Source of the DNA: Adineta ricciae
Taxonomy: Eukaryota > Rotifera > Eurotatoria > Adinetida > Adinetidae
Direction of reading: 5' to 3'
DNA length: 64,000 nucleotides
Assembly (NCBI GenBank): GCA_905250025.1
Contig: CAJNOJ010000018.1
Coordinates: 310,001-374,000 of the forward strand
A program made the position numbers and the translations under genes. The notes under the pieces are model-generated. The model was not told where the DNA came from. It worked only from the letters and a program-made list of their open reading frames with translations, and searched no databases. This document shows, piece by piece, positions 1 to 11,949 of this stretch (the stretch's first letter is position 1; each line of letters opens with the position of its first letter).

Positions 1-1380
1 ATTTCGTAAAAACATAACTTCTGTCGAGGACGCCTTTCTGTGTTTCATATCAGAGGAAATTCTGAACAAGATAATGGTTTATTCAAATATCGAAGGCAAT
101 CGTAATACAGCATCTAATGATGAATGAGAACCAATAATATTAATTGAACTCAAAGCGTTTATTGGACTTTTATTGTTGAGTGGATTAATGGGAAAATCAA
201 AGAAAAGAGTTAAATCTTTGTGGAATAGAAACCCACTAGAATCTCCAATATTCACAGCTACCATATCGAGAAATCGTTTTGAAACAATAATTTCATCAAT
301 TCGGTTTGACGATAGAACAGCACGAGAAGAGAGGAAACGAACAGACAAATTCGCTACATTTCGTGAAAATTTAAAGAAATGCTATAACCCTGGATTGCAT
401 GTTACAATTGATGAACAGCTTTTGGGATTTCGAGGGAAGTGTTCATTTTGTTAATATATACCATCTAAACCGGATAAATATGGGATTAAATTCTGGTGTT
501 GTGTCGATGTCAATTCTTACTTTATATTCGATGCATTTCCTTATATCGGACGACAACCTAATGAACAACTACAGTGATGTGTTGGTGCTAACGTTGTTTT
601 AGAGCTGATGAAACCAACGTACGGCTCGAACAGAGATGTTACGATCGACAATTTCTTTACCAGTAATCAATTAACGAAAGAATTATACTCAAAGAAACTT
701 ACTTTGGTAGGAACTTTGAGAAAAAATAAGCCCGAGATTCCTATCGAGTTTCAGTCAAATAAAAATCGCCACGCATTGGTTCATCGATATTCGGTTTCTG
801 CGACAATCTAACACTGGTGTCATACGTTCCAAAGAATAACAAAACTGTCCTATTGCTCTCTTCAATGCACTATGATAACAAAGCAGATACTGGAACTGGA
901 AAACCGAATATTGTTCTGGACTATAACAAAATCAAAAGTGCTGTTGAAACTATTGACGAGATGTGTCACAAGTATTCTGTAAAAAGAGGTACAAGATGAT
1001 GGCCACTCTGTGTTTTTGTGGAATGATTGATGCTGCTACTATCAATGCACTAATCTTATGGAAAAAGAAAAATCCAAATTGGAATGCAAATAAAAAATAA
1101 AAACGTCGTCTATTTCTAGAAGAGTTAGGAACACATCTGACATTCTATCTTTTAGGTTTTCGCTAAAAAATCTCACCAACATTGCACGAAGATATTCAAA
1201 ATGCGCTAGCTCTATTTGGTTATCCGCGGATAGAAACAGAATTCGAAACATGTACCACAGATTCTGCATGCTACAGATGTTCAGAGTCTGTGTACAAACA
1301 ACATAGCGTGAAACGCGTGTTTTGTATTAATTGTTCTAAAAAAGTAAAACCTATTATTTTAGTCATTTTTGATTGACTAA
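1..1380 (+). mobile_element. Degenerate piggyBac-family DNA transposon (transposase remnant)
   Basis: The translation follows the piggyBac transposase (DDE_Tnp_1_7) in order. It shows a front part ending in RFDDRTAR, then the first catalytic Asp in TIDEQLLGFRGK (about 409-444), YIPSKPDKYGIKFW (about 455-500), the second Asp in TIDNFFTS (about 641-664) and KLTLVGTLRKNKPEIP. After that come LVSYVPKNNKTVLLLSSMH, DYNKIKSAVETIDEMCHKYS with the third Asp region, and a C-terminal cysteine-rich stretch CYRCSESVYKQHSVKR (about 1270-1317). The frame is broken by in-frame stops near 127, 452 and 556 and by frameshifts near 775 and 1000, with more stops after 1100, so no functional transposase is made. 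The left end lies outside the window. I did not identify terminal inverted repeats or flanking TTAA duplications. Confidence 0.9.
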
Positions 1381-4099
1381 TACTTAGAAACAACTCAGTT
1401 TTAATTAGGTGTTCGTTGGAAAGAGAAAAATACATTTCTCGAAATGCATTTTATTTTTATCACTGAAAATAGGCTTGGGAGTACTAGGATGAAATAATAG
1501 GACTCTAGAGTATCGAGAAAGCAAAGCAATTGATACAACTATTTTAGAACGCTAGAAAAAAAGCTGGATGGTGAAATGATTTTTCGAAAATAGATCTGTC
1601 CAGGTTTTTTTTATAGAAATTTAATCGGCTGGCTTCAAATTCTGATTTTTTTACCATTGAAAGATTGTAATAGAATGCATAGGTTTTTTTTCTAAAAGAA
1701 CCCTCGCTCGTTTTATGATCTGCAGAAAGAGTCGGTCTAATTGATAAATAAAACAGTAAATGAAACAATGACGATTCCACCCATCCAAGACGAGATGATG
1801 AGCTTTCATATTCGCTATTCTCATTGTATGAACTTGTCTCCTTCTTAATCAATTTATCATGTTCCTTATCTTGTTTTTATACATTTTTTTATCAAATAAT
1901 TATCACGAATCAAGTACACACGTGGTTCTGTATCTAGTGGGAAAATGCATACTAATAGCTCTGCATGTAGATGTAAATTGTAACGATTTTAAAACGCACT
2001 GTCCATATATATACAGTGCAAATATTTCGAAAAGAACGAATAATTATCAAAACACGAGGGATAAATATGATATTACTCCTTATAGATAATGGCATTCTTT
2101 TAGTTTGTGATCGCGCTGGAAATAAATGATAAAGCGTCAATAAGTTGGGAATCGTTAACTGCTTTTCTTTTACGAAAATGTATGACATTAGATCATTGTC
2201 TGATTCGATTTAGAATAACTCAATGACTCAAATAGTAGTTTTGATAGGATTTAGGTCACTAAACGAGATTTTGATTTTTGGAAACAATAAAACTGTTGAG
2301 ATATTTGATTAAGGAAAGAAAAGAAATCGTTTGTTGCCATCACTATCATATCGAACAAAAGATTTTTAGTGGAGAAAACAACATTGAAGAAAAGAAACAA
2401 ATCAATCTGATTTGTCTTTCATCACGATCATCCTCATCTCCAGTATAAGATCTTTTGTTCATAACGCGTTGTCATCGTTGAACAATGACCAAACAAAGCT
2501 TTTCTTATATAGACAATCATCAAGCAGTATTCTAAAAATTCAGTGCCGTTCGACCAACATTGATCGATATAACAAAGGAACTGCTTGTACATTGTGTCAC
2601 TACAGTTTTTTTTCTTATTTTATCAATTTCTTGGTAATTAGAAAGCAATTCATCGTGATGTAAAAGAACGTCTTGTTTGCTCATTTGCTTTATCGAAATA
2701 CCAAATTCGCAGTTTACATATATCTCTTATGTTCTCTTCGATTAGTGTATATTCCGCCGTAGTCAATCATCATCTGCAGTAGACATAGAAATGAAAGAAT
2801 AGGTAGAAGAAGCTCAGTCAGACATCTGTCAGTTAAATTACTTTATTATACATTTGCTCATGTCAGTTAGAATGAAACAAACTAACTGTAAGTAGATTGC
2901 ACTCATATTCATTTTCTTTCTATTTATATTTCACATTTCAAGAATGACAAAAGAATAAGTTGATTATTCAAAATTAGAAATGAAATCATTAGCAAAACGC
3001 GATGGATTATGACAACACTAGGTTTAAATGATGATGATGATGAAAACCATCAAGAAAATTTACAAAGCAAATAAGGATTCGTCAAGAATAATAAGAATGA
3101 TGATGATGATAACAACAACAGCAGTTGGATTCTTTTGATGGACATCATAGCAGAATCCATCTTGAGCAAAGGTCATTGGATAATTACGCGAAATAATATA
3201 CTCTTGTTCAACGCACACACACACACATAGCATATGGATAATTGAATGATGAGTGTTCTTGAGTATTCTCTCAACGATTTTCTAATACGATGTAACTTTC
3301 ATAATCTGATAATAAATGACTTTTGTTAAAACAACAACACAGGGATAGTTTTGTCTTATCGTCTTTATACGTATGTAGATGTGGATGAACAATATGATGA
3401 TGTATTGAACAAAGTGGGTGGTGAGATCTTTGTATGTTAATGTAGTATTGTCTTTCAAAGGTTCATTTCTTTGTGTATTACTTACAAGAAGGAAACAATC
3501 CAAATTGATATCTCCTACTTAAGGTCTAACTCATCAAGTGGGATTTTTTAAAAGTTCTCTCTCTCTCTTTCTCATGTCATCATCAAAGAAGAAGAAGAAG
3601 CGGGAGAGAAAGAGAGCTTGCACACTTTTTTCTCTTCCCTTTTCTTTCCTTTGTATGTGTGTGTGCGTCTCTCTCCTTCTCTGCCGCTGTTTTAACAATA
3701 CTAGACTTGCTCTCGCTTTCTTCCTCTCTTTCTTATTGCGGTTTCTTTGTACACATATACAATTTTATATACATTTTTCTATACTGACGCGTCGTCGCCA
3801 AAGTCGAACCTAGCTATAGAACTTACCTATATGATATCGTAGACACATACGTAATATTGTACTTCTTTGTGCGGCACCTCACAGAACAGTTTTATATCTC
3901 CCGACGTATAATTTGTATTCTTTCTTTTCAGGTCACGGAAGCACAACACCTATGTTATATTATTGTTGTTGTGACGCTGATTAACGTAGCATATATCTGA
4001 CGAACAGTTGCGCTCTATTACTGTGTTCAATTGACCAACAATCATACATTCATACGCCTATTTAGACATCAATCGATTAATCTTCTTGTATTAGTAGAC
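1381..4099. other. Gene-poor stretch with simple repeats
   Basis: No reading frame here resembles a known protein, and the open frames are short and A+T-driven. It holds small simple repeats: GAT triplets near 3029-3042 and 3099-3112, a CA dinucleotide run near 3214-3227, and a CT-rich tract near 3555-3690. The last part probably contains the promoter and 5' leader of the collagen gene that follows, but no specific element can be named. Confidence 0.5.
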
Positions 4100-7000
4100 A
4101 TGCCAATTGATAAGAGAAAAATAACCAATGTTGCTAATTATCCAACATGGTTATCGTCAATACATATCTCAATGAATGCATTTTATTTATTTTTAATATT
4201 TATTTCATTGGCTTGGAATGTTTACAATACTCATCAATATCAAATCTTAGCTGAACGACAACTCAAGTTCGAAAATATCCTAGCGGAAATTTTACCACCT
4301 TCATCCTTGCAATCATTTAATCAAATACCAACATCTTCAACGTTCAAACAATGGATGACAAGCGCTTTTGCTTTGCTCAAACAATTCACCTTCAACGATG
4401 ACTCGACTAACAGTAGCAGTCCAATTGTAGTTCAACCCAGTACAGTGAGTACTTTGTTTTGGAAATGCTCTTTGAGAACCTTGACACTTGCCTATGTATG
4501 CACATATATATATATATCAATGTATGGTTCTTGTCAAGGTCGTACTCGTTTATTTCAAACATGCATAACAAATTAAACGCGACGATAAAAGCTCACTAAG
4601 TGCTTCTGCTTGTCGAACTTCAAAGGTTAACGATGAAAAGCTTCTGCTCTAACTTTGATACATTATGTTAAGGACTGCTAATAGCTATTTTTTTGCTTCA
4701 TTTTCATCTTCTTCTTCGTTTGAGATCCATTGANGATGATTATGTTTTTTTTAATTTTCCAAGACTCACGTAACTAATTATGAGGGTTGTAATGTTAGAT
4801 TCAAACGTTTTGCTATTTCTTCTCTCACCTTACAGACATTTCGTCCTTAAAAGCACTTCTATTATTTCCTCTAATTTGTGAGAAAAAAAATTCAATTATG
4901 ACATCTTTTTCTAATGAAACTAGATACACTACCAATTGAACGAGAACACTTCAAGACTTTTGACAAAGATCGAGCTTTGTTTTGACTTTTTTGTATGATA
5001 AAGTTAGTAGCCTTAGAACACCTGAACAATAATTGTGTGATTTGTTCAAGTATGAAGATCAAAGGAGTCTTGAATGACAATATGGCAAACTCGATTGTTT
5101 CGAACCTTCGCCTTCACCTTTGCCCGTAATGAAGAAAATTTATCTCTCTTACAAATGATGAAGGATATAAAGAGCAAGAGACACTTTGCATTGTGTTTTG
5201 ATTCATTTATATTCTTTGTTCACACATGTATTTGAACAAGGTGTGAATTGCATTCAATCGTATAAGTAGAAGTACCAGACTAGAAATTAACAATAGGAAT
5301 TGTCATACATTGAAATGAATTTCATACGTCTGTTCAAGTTCATTTGATTTTTTTTCGTGTGGAAATTCGTATTCATAAACGTAATTCTGACAAGTATGAA
5401 CTGACCTGGACTCTAGTAGCGAGAGAGCAATCGAATGGAGCGGCTAATGGCTCTTTTGACCTTATCGGACCATCAAAGAAAAGAAGTCCGATTTAGAGGC
5501 CTCTTTCATCACGCGTATTCTTTCAGTTATTGTTATCGAGAGCATTATGTTCAATGTGTGATGTAACACACTTTATACAGTAGTGTATCAGAACGAACAT
5601 GACAAAATAATGATAATTACAAACAACATAATGATAGAGTTGCAATGACCTTTTTTCAATTTGTTGAATAAATCTCATCCAATGATAATCTTATCGATTG
5701 CTTGTTCATTTTAAATGACACATAAGATTGATTTCAATTTGAAAAACATAGGAAAACGAAGTCTTTAAAATTTTTCTTTTTCTCTTCGTTAGAACGCTAT
5801 ACGTCAACGACGACACATTGAAGAGCCACAACCAAATAATTGTTTATGTCCTGCAGGTAAAATTATTTTGATTTGTTTTCAAAACTGATTGTTGTATTTC
5901 TTTAACATAGGTCCTAAGGGCGAAAAAGTATGTGTTAGATTTGAATTTCCGTGTATAATATCTTTGTATATATTATAGGGCGATCGAGGTTTTGCTGGGT
6001 TTCCTGTAAGATATGATATGTTTGTAGTTGTATCAGACCAAATGATCTGATTCCATATTTTTAGGGTGAATCGGGACCGAAAGGTGAACGAGGCTTTCCA
6101 GGATCCATTGTATGGAATGGCGTTAAAGTAAGTATTCGATGGTTTCTTATAAATAGATAAGAGTTTCGTGTGATCTAGGGCGAAAAAGGCGAACCAGGAA
6201 ATAGTGGAGATGCAGATCGTACAGGAATAGCAGAGTCATCATCACATATGAAGTATATCCAAGGTCCACCGGGCCCGGCAGGTCCTCCTGGTCCACCTGG
6301 AGTTAAAGGTGACATGGGTCCAGCTGGACATAATGGTATTGGCGAAACAGGGCCGCCAGGTCAAGATGTATGTACTCAAATGTTCATATGCATTTGAATT
6401 TTATTTTTGCTTTCTTTCTTCTCTAGGGTTTACCAGGCGAGAAGGTATGTATTGAGAAAAGAATATGAGCAATAAAAAAACGAACTTAGCGTACCATGAG
6501 AAAATAGAAGGATGAATTCAAAAGGGGAACCGTGTAACGCCTAATCTGTAACTATTGACTTCTTCGTGTTAATATTGATATGCTTTGATACAGTTCTGTG
6601 AAGCTTCTCATTTGTCTTTCATTGATGTTCCCCTCCGCTTCAGCATCAAGCATAGTCGTATTCTCAGTTCTTTTCGGTTGCATGTTTCCATTGCTATATG
6701 TTTTTTGCGCTTATTGCAATGGTTGCGATTTCTCTTTTGTTGTAATCTATTTCGAAAACTAGGGCGAAAAGGGCAATCGAGGCGCTGCTCTTCGGCCGAA
6801 AATGCGTCGATTTGTTTTTCTGAAGGGCGATCCTGGATCACCTGGAATTAAAGGTAAACCATTTCATTGTCTCTTACTGCTCAACATTTGTGTAATACAG
6901 GAGAACGTGGCGATTCTATTGTTGGACCAAAGGGTGATCGTGGTGCTCCCGGACTACCCGGAAGGTAAAGTAGCTATGAATATTTGATTCTGTTTATCTA

Positions 7001-8259
7001 TGAGATATATTTACTGTTTGTAGTCCAGGAATGCCTGGACAAAATGGTCGCGATGGTATTGATGGAACGAAAGGTGAACTGGGACCACAAGGTCCCCCTG
7101 GAAGAAAAGTAAGTGTATCATTGAGAATCAAACATATCATCCTTGCTGTTATACACTGTTTGATTACTTAAGGGGGATCGTGGTGTTAAAGGCGAAGCTG
7201 GATACATTCAGAAAGTTGATTTCAATTCTACGCATATCGTCATGATGGGTCCACCAGGTCTTCCTGGGCCAAAGGTAAAATAATCGTTGCAAATGGTACC
7301 TATCTTTTTCACGAATGAATGAATCAATCAGGGACGCATTGGTCTACCTGGTCAGCCTGGATTCAATGGAGAAAAGGGTGATCGAGGAGAGCCGGGAACA
7401 ACGGTAATCAATCAATGTCTTAACAAAAAAAGAAACTTATTCGTCACTATTTGCTTCTAGGGTGGAGTAGGAGCAAAAGGAGATATTGGTCCTCCTGGTT
7501 TTAAAGTAAACTATTGTAACAGAAAGTCGATTACTTGTAATGCATGCATTTTCTCGTTTTTTAGGGCGAAAAAGGTGATCAAGGCAAAGGAGAAAAAGGA
7601 GATCGAGGTCCAATGGGTTTGCCTGGCTATTCATTGGTAAGAAAAGCAGATATCTCGAATGTATTGATAGAATGCTTTGTAGAGTGTGCCTGAATCATTG
7701 AAGAAACGTTCAGTGGTACGTATGTTTATTATTATTACTGTTATTGCTAGTGTTCCTTGACTGCATGTTGTGTAAATGATGTCGTCACTTTTTCGGTATT
7801 AGCGTGTGTATTGTAATCACTCAGCATATATTAGGCGTTGCTGGTTTCCTTTTCCTAACGCCTTACAAATCGAATAATAATAATAATATTCATACTAAAG
7901 CGATAATGACAGATTATTCGTTGATGATATTTATTTATTTTCATTTCAGGGCGGTCGAGGTGAGCAAGGTATACGAGTAAGAACAGATTTTCGATCCGAA
8001 ATTCTAATTGATGATACTATCGTGTTTCGTTTAGGGTCCGCCGGGAGAAAAAGGAGATAAAGTATGTGCACATGATCTATATGTATCTAAATAAAAACAA
8101 TATGTACGATTTTAGGGAGATGAAGGTCGAGAAGGTCCACGAGGTTTTCGTGGTCGGCCAGGTTTACCAGGGCCTGCTGGAATGGATGCACTGCCATGTC
8201 CACGTGATCTACTGACTAATTTTGACAATATGTGCAATTCATGTTGTAAAAAACCTTAA
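4100..8259 (+). CDS. Type II transmembrane collagen with furin-like site
   Basis: An 18-exon model gives about 494 residues. Exon 1 (4100-4444) encodes a short basic cytoplasmic end, a membrane segment (FYLFLIFISLAWNVYN, residues about 28-43) and a stalk. Exon 2 (5793-5856) carries RQRR, a subtilisin/furin-type cleavage motif, and a CLCP motif. The rest are Gly-X-Y exons: 5911-5927, 5979-6005, 6065-6127, 6179-6367, 6427-6444, 6763-6853, 6901-6964, 7024-7108, 7173-7274, 7332-7403, 7461-7505, 7565-7636, 7683-7715, 7950-7976, 8035-8061 and 8116-8259. Many are multiples of 9 bp, as in fibrillar and membrane collagens. The tail ends in CPRDL..CNSCCKKP, probably for disulfide links between chains. 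The layout recalls MACIT collagens (XIII/XXIII/XXV) and nematode cuticle collagens; which is closer cannot be settled here. The start was taken at MPIDKR; an in-frame ATG at 4031 is possible. Intron 1 (1.35 kb) is unusually long for this window and contains one ambiguous base. Confidence 0.9.
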
Positions 8260-8868
8260 GAAATTCAACGTAAGACTATTTCTAGCTGAATCATTTCCAA
8301 TTCGGACTCTTTTCTCATTTTGCTTTCAGTAAAGCAAACTTGGTAAATTCTCAACGATCTCTCACTTTTATTCTCCGGTGCTACAGTTTTCAACAGTTAA
8401 AATGTAGAAGTGAAAAAAAAGAACCAATCTATCTAACTCAACAGCATTGACAAACAATTTTTTCTGTTTTTCGATTAATATTGTTTTATCGTTTGATGTA
8501 ATGCATGTGCGTGCGTGTGTGTGTGTGTGTCTTGTATGATCGTTGTATATAGATTACTCGACAGTAAAAATTCGTTCGGATATATATTCACAATAAAAAT
8601 ACAGATATATACTTGAAATTGAATCAACATTAACGAGCGTGTAACTACACTAGCAACTATTTGCACATATTCGTATGATTCATCAAATGTCATGAATCGA
8701 GTGGACAAGCAGATTGTGTACTTTGATATTCAACTAGGCAGATGATTGCCTTCTCGCACTTTTGAAGTCAGAAGATCATTCAAATCAAATGTTGAAAACA
8801 AAAAAAAACTTCTTGAACAAAAAGTTTGTGTCTAACAAATTTATGAAAAATAAAAGTAGAAAAAGAAG
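8260..8868. other. Intergenic region with TG repeat
   Basis: This lies between the 3' ends of the convergent collagen (+) and ankyrin (-) genes. It holds a TG dinucleotide run near 8506-8531 and A+T-rich 3' flanks. No coding signal was seen. Confidence 0.6.
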
Positions 8869-10050
8869 TTAAAAGACGATCTTTGTAGTTGGGCGTTGTC
8901 GTTGGAGTGCATCGGTGATATTCGAATCTTTGCTGGAATTTTGTCGTTTAGTTTTAGGATCTTCAACTTCAATTTCGAATCGACCTGTTTGAATACCGTT
9001 GACATCTCCTGGTTCGGATTGATAGTCACCCTCTTCTTCATTTGGGTCGTTTTCATCAAATGCACCTTCTTCCGCACGCTGTTCATTGGTTTTCATTTCT
9101 AATTTTTCTCCATGCCATTCTTTATCCGCAACTGCTCCACGTTTTTCTAATTCATTGATAACATCAGTAGCATTCATTTCCCGAGCCCATGCTAATGGAG
9201 TATTGCCAATGGAGTCCTAAAAATATACAACATTCGATTTCAATCTCTCCTCAGTATTCAATTATCTATGTACTTTTATATTGACATCGGCACCTCGAGA
9301 CAGAAGCAATGTCACCATATCTAAATTATTATGCCCAGCAGCTAAATGAAGTGGACTCCAACCTGAATGATCGAGTGTGTTTAACGGTACTCGTCCCTTG
9401 TCAATTAATAACTTAGCAATGTCAATGAGGCCATCATCGACAGCATAATGTAGCAGATAAAATGAACTTTGGTCTTCACTATTGCTCAGCATGTCCGCTG
9501 TTGGTGCAACGTATGCGCCGTGATCCATGAGAATGGTGATAAGTTCTAAATTTGATGATGGTAGATTAATGAAAAAAAGTTCATTTTTTCTTCAAATTAT
9601 CGATTCTAACCTGCATCATTGAAATTCATAGCATCAGCTACAAGACTCATGCCACCGACCCAATCACAATCGACTTGAGCACCACGTGCCAACAGCATAT
9701 TCACGTTTTGTTTACTACCACGATTGACAGCAGTCATTAACGGTGTCCAACCAAGACCATCACGAACTTCCAGTTCATCTGCATAATCCAATAGTGGAGC
9801 CAACAATTCTGGATTATCTATACGAAATACACAATTTGATTGGAGTCAAACGATTTTCAAAGTTCGTATTACCTTGCCATACGGCATAATGAAGAACTGT
9901 GCATTGATTTTCATCTGAAGGAACGTAAGTCTTGCATAGAGTTCGAATTTGTTCTGGTGTTAAATCTTTCAAGATTGTTCGCAATTCGCCCGCATCTTGA
10001 TTTTCGAGAGCTGTTGCTACTGCTTGCTCTTTGCTTGCCGTTGCACCCAT
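8869..10050 (-). CDS. Ankyrin-repeat protein with possible N-myristoylation
   Basis: Four exons (9873-10050, 9611-9817, 9274-9545, 8869-9216), each with GT..AG ends and matching phase, give 334 residues. The body is ankyrin repeats: recognisable helices include CTVLHYAVWQG, LGWTPLMTAVNRGSKQN, SFYLLHYAVDDGLIDIAKLL, SGWSPLHLAAGHNNLDMVTL and IGNTPLAWAREMNATDVIN. The N-terminus MGATASKEQ fits the N-myristoylation pattern (Gly2, Ser6), so the protein may be held at membranes. The C-terminal 90 residues are acidic and low in complexity. Such proteins act as binding scaffolds, and the partner cannot be inferred. It lies tail-to-tail with the collagen gene. Confidence 0.85.
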
Positions 10051-10456
10051 TTCTTTCTATGCGAATATACTTATCTTGTATTTGCTTGTTTATATTTAAT
10101 TACTTCACTTGTCCTTTCTGTCTTACGTATTTATAATATTTGTCTTCGGCAACTCGCAACGAAGAGAAAAAATCGCGAAAAAAACTGTAATATTCAGTGC
10201 ACTCTTCCTTTTATAATGAAAGGAAAAAAAATGAGAGAATAGACTCACGAATATGATCTATACACCACGCATATATTTGTCGCTTGTTCGTTTCGTACGC
10301 TCATTACATTCATATTCAAACATGCGAATCACTCAAGCATATCTCAGCTTTTCACTCTCTCCTTCATTTATTTTTCGCTATCAAAATAAATCAGCGACGA
10401 CATTGAGATTGTCATACATTTATTTCACACAAACTTATTCCGAGCAAGATTTTATT

Positions 10457-11408
10457 CTAATGTTTATGAAAAAGATAATCATCATTGGTAGGAAGACGAT
10501 ATCCATTGTGTCCACCTTGATACGATGATATTGCATATGAAACATTCGACACAATGTCTATTCGATCCTAAAAATCATACGAGTATAAATAATAGCATAG
10601 TTATTATCTTTGAGCAAACGAAATAGTTAAACTAACTCGAATCAATGCATTGAGTTCAGTTTTTACTCTATATGCTTCTTTTTCGGATGGTGATGCAGTG
10701 ATATTCATCACTTGGGTTTGGAAAGTTTGGAAATTTAAACGGCACTGTTCGTTGCGTGCGTATAAATCACGAAGATATTGTTCACATTGATCACGTGGTG
10801 GTTGTCGCTAAAATGAGTATTTGAAAAGAATATCGATGAAACATCGAAACACGGGTTTTTTACTTGTTTTAGATTGTCCAATTCATGACATATACATTCG
10901 AGTATAATATCAGTAGTTTTAACATCTTTTCCTATACTCGACAGATGTCGAAAGTGCTCTTCTTCTGAGCCAGTCATCTAAAATATAGTCATAATGGAAT
11001 CAATGACTATTTTTATTTCATCAACAAACTGTTTCTCCAACTAAATTTATTTGATTTCCATTGAATATACCAAACTGATCTAGAGGTTTATTTGGACTAT
11101 CATGTAAACGTTGACCTAGAATTATAAACATATAATTTTAAACCACACACTGACTTTTATTCAACCAAACATACCACGATAGAACACTTGTTGATTTACC
11201 ATTGTAACATGAGTTTTACCTTGCAATTGTTCCATAAGATCTCGAACCAATGGTGGCCGATCCATATGAAAATGAATGTCATATTGATCAGAACCTAAGC
11301 GACAATATTGTTGAAGATGATGTACGAATATAAGAAACGTTGTTTGCTACCATGTGTCACAACAAGATGTACGATCCGAGCACGATTGCTGAGATCTGCG
11401 TGTGTCAT
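10457..11408 (-). CDS. BAG1: BAG1-like Hsp70 co-chaperone (ubiquitin-like + BAG domain)
   Basis: Six exons (11351-11408, 11175-11294, 11030-11115, 10864-10977, 10637-10807, 10457-10567) join in phase to 219 residues. The start ATG gives MTHADLSNRARIVHLVVTHG. Residues about 10-90 resemble the BAG1 ubiquitin-like domain, including VFYRGQRLHDSPNKPLDQFG and GNQINLVG, as in human BAG1 FKGKSLKEMETPLSALG. The rest is a helical BAG domain (EEHFRHLSSIGKDVKT, then NEQCRLNFQTFQTQ). In this family the BAG domain binds the Hsp70 ATPase domain and promotes nucleotide exchange, while the ubiquitin-like part links to the proteasome. The last 35 residues (SSYQGGHNGYRLPTND) are not part of the usual domain. 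No paralogue was seen in the window. Confidence 0.8.
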
Positions 11409-11949
11409 TATTGTGTTGATGTTTAACAAACAAAATGGTACAATTAACGTTACTTTGGTATCTTCAACAGTTTTTATTTTAGTTTCTATGGAGAAAACAA
11501 ACGAATACTTGAATGGATGAGAATGATGTTATTTTATGCAATCAACATTGAAATTAAATATTGGATTGATTTTGTTTGCGAATAGATCGGTGTGGAAATA
11601 TTTGGTGCCGGCGTCGAAGCGTATAAGTTAGAGAAGTAGAAATGATGAGAGCTCTCGTTTTCTTTTTATTTGAAAAAAAAGAGAAGAGAAAATGTATCCG
11701 AACTTGAAAATTTAATTGTTATCTTAACAACCCGTTGTTTGCCATTTATATAGATTGTTGAACTGTTTTCTTCCATCATTTTTTTTTGTTTACGTTCGGT
11801 CGTTTTTACACGTATTTCGTTTTCTTCTGTTTCTTCACTTCGTCTCCTTCGCTCTTGCATTCGTACAATTTAATGGCTTAAAAGAACTGAAAAAATTACA
11901 TGAATTTTTTCTCTTCGTCAATCAAAGTTGATCGAATCAGTTTCAACTT
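11409..11949. other. Shared upstream region of two divergent genes
   Basis: This 540 bp separates the divergent starts of the BAG1-like gene (-) and the proline-rich gene (+), so both promoters must lie here. An open frame on minus at 11666-11860 is rich in Arg, Glu and Lys but joins neither gene in phase as far as I could see. Confidence 0.5.
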
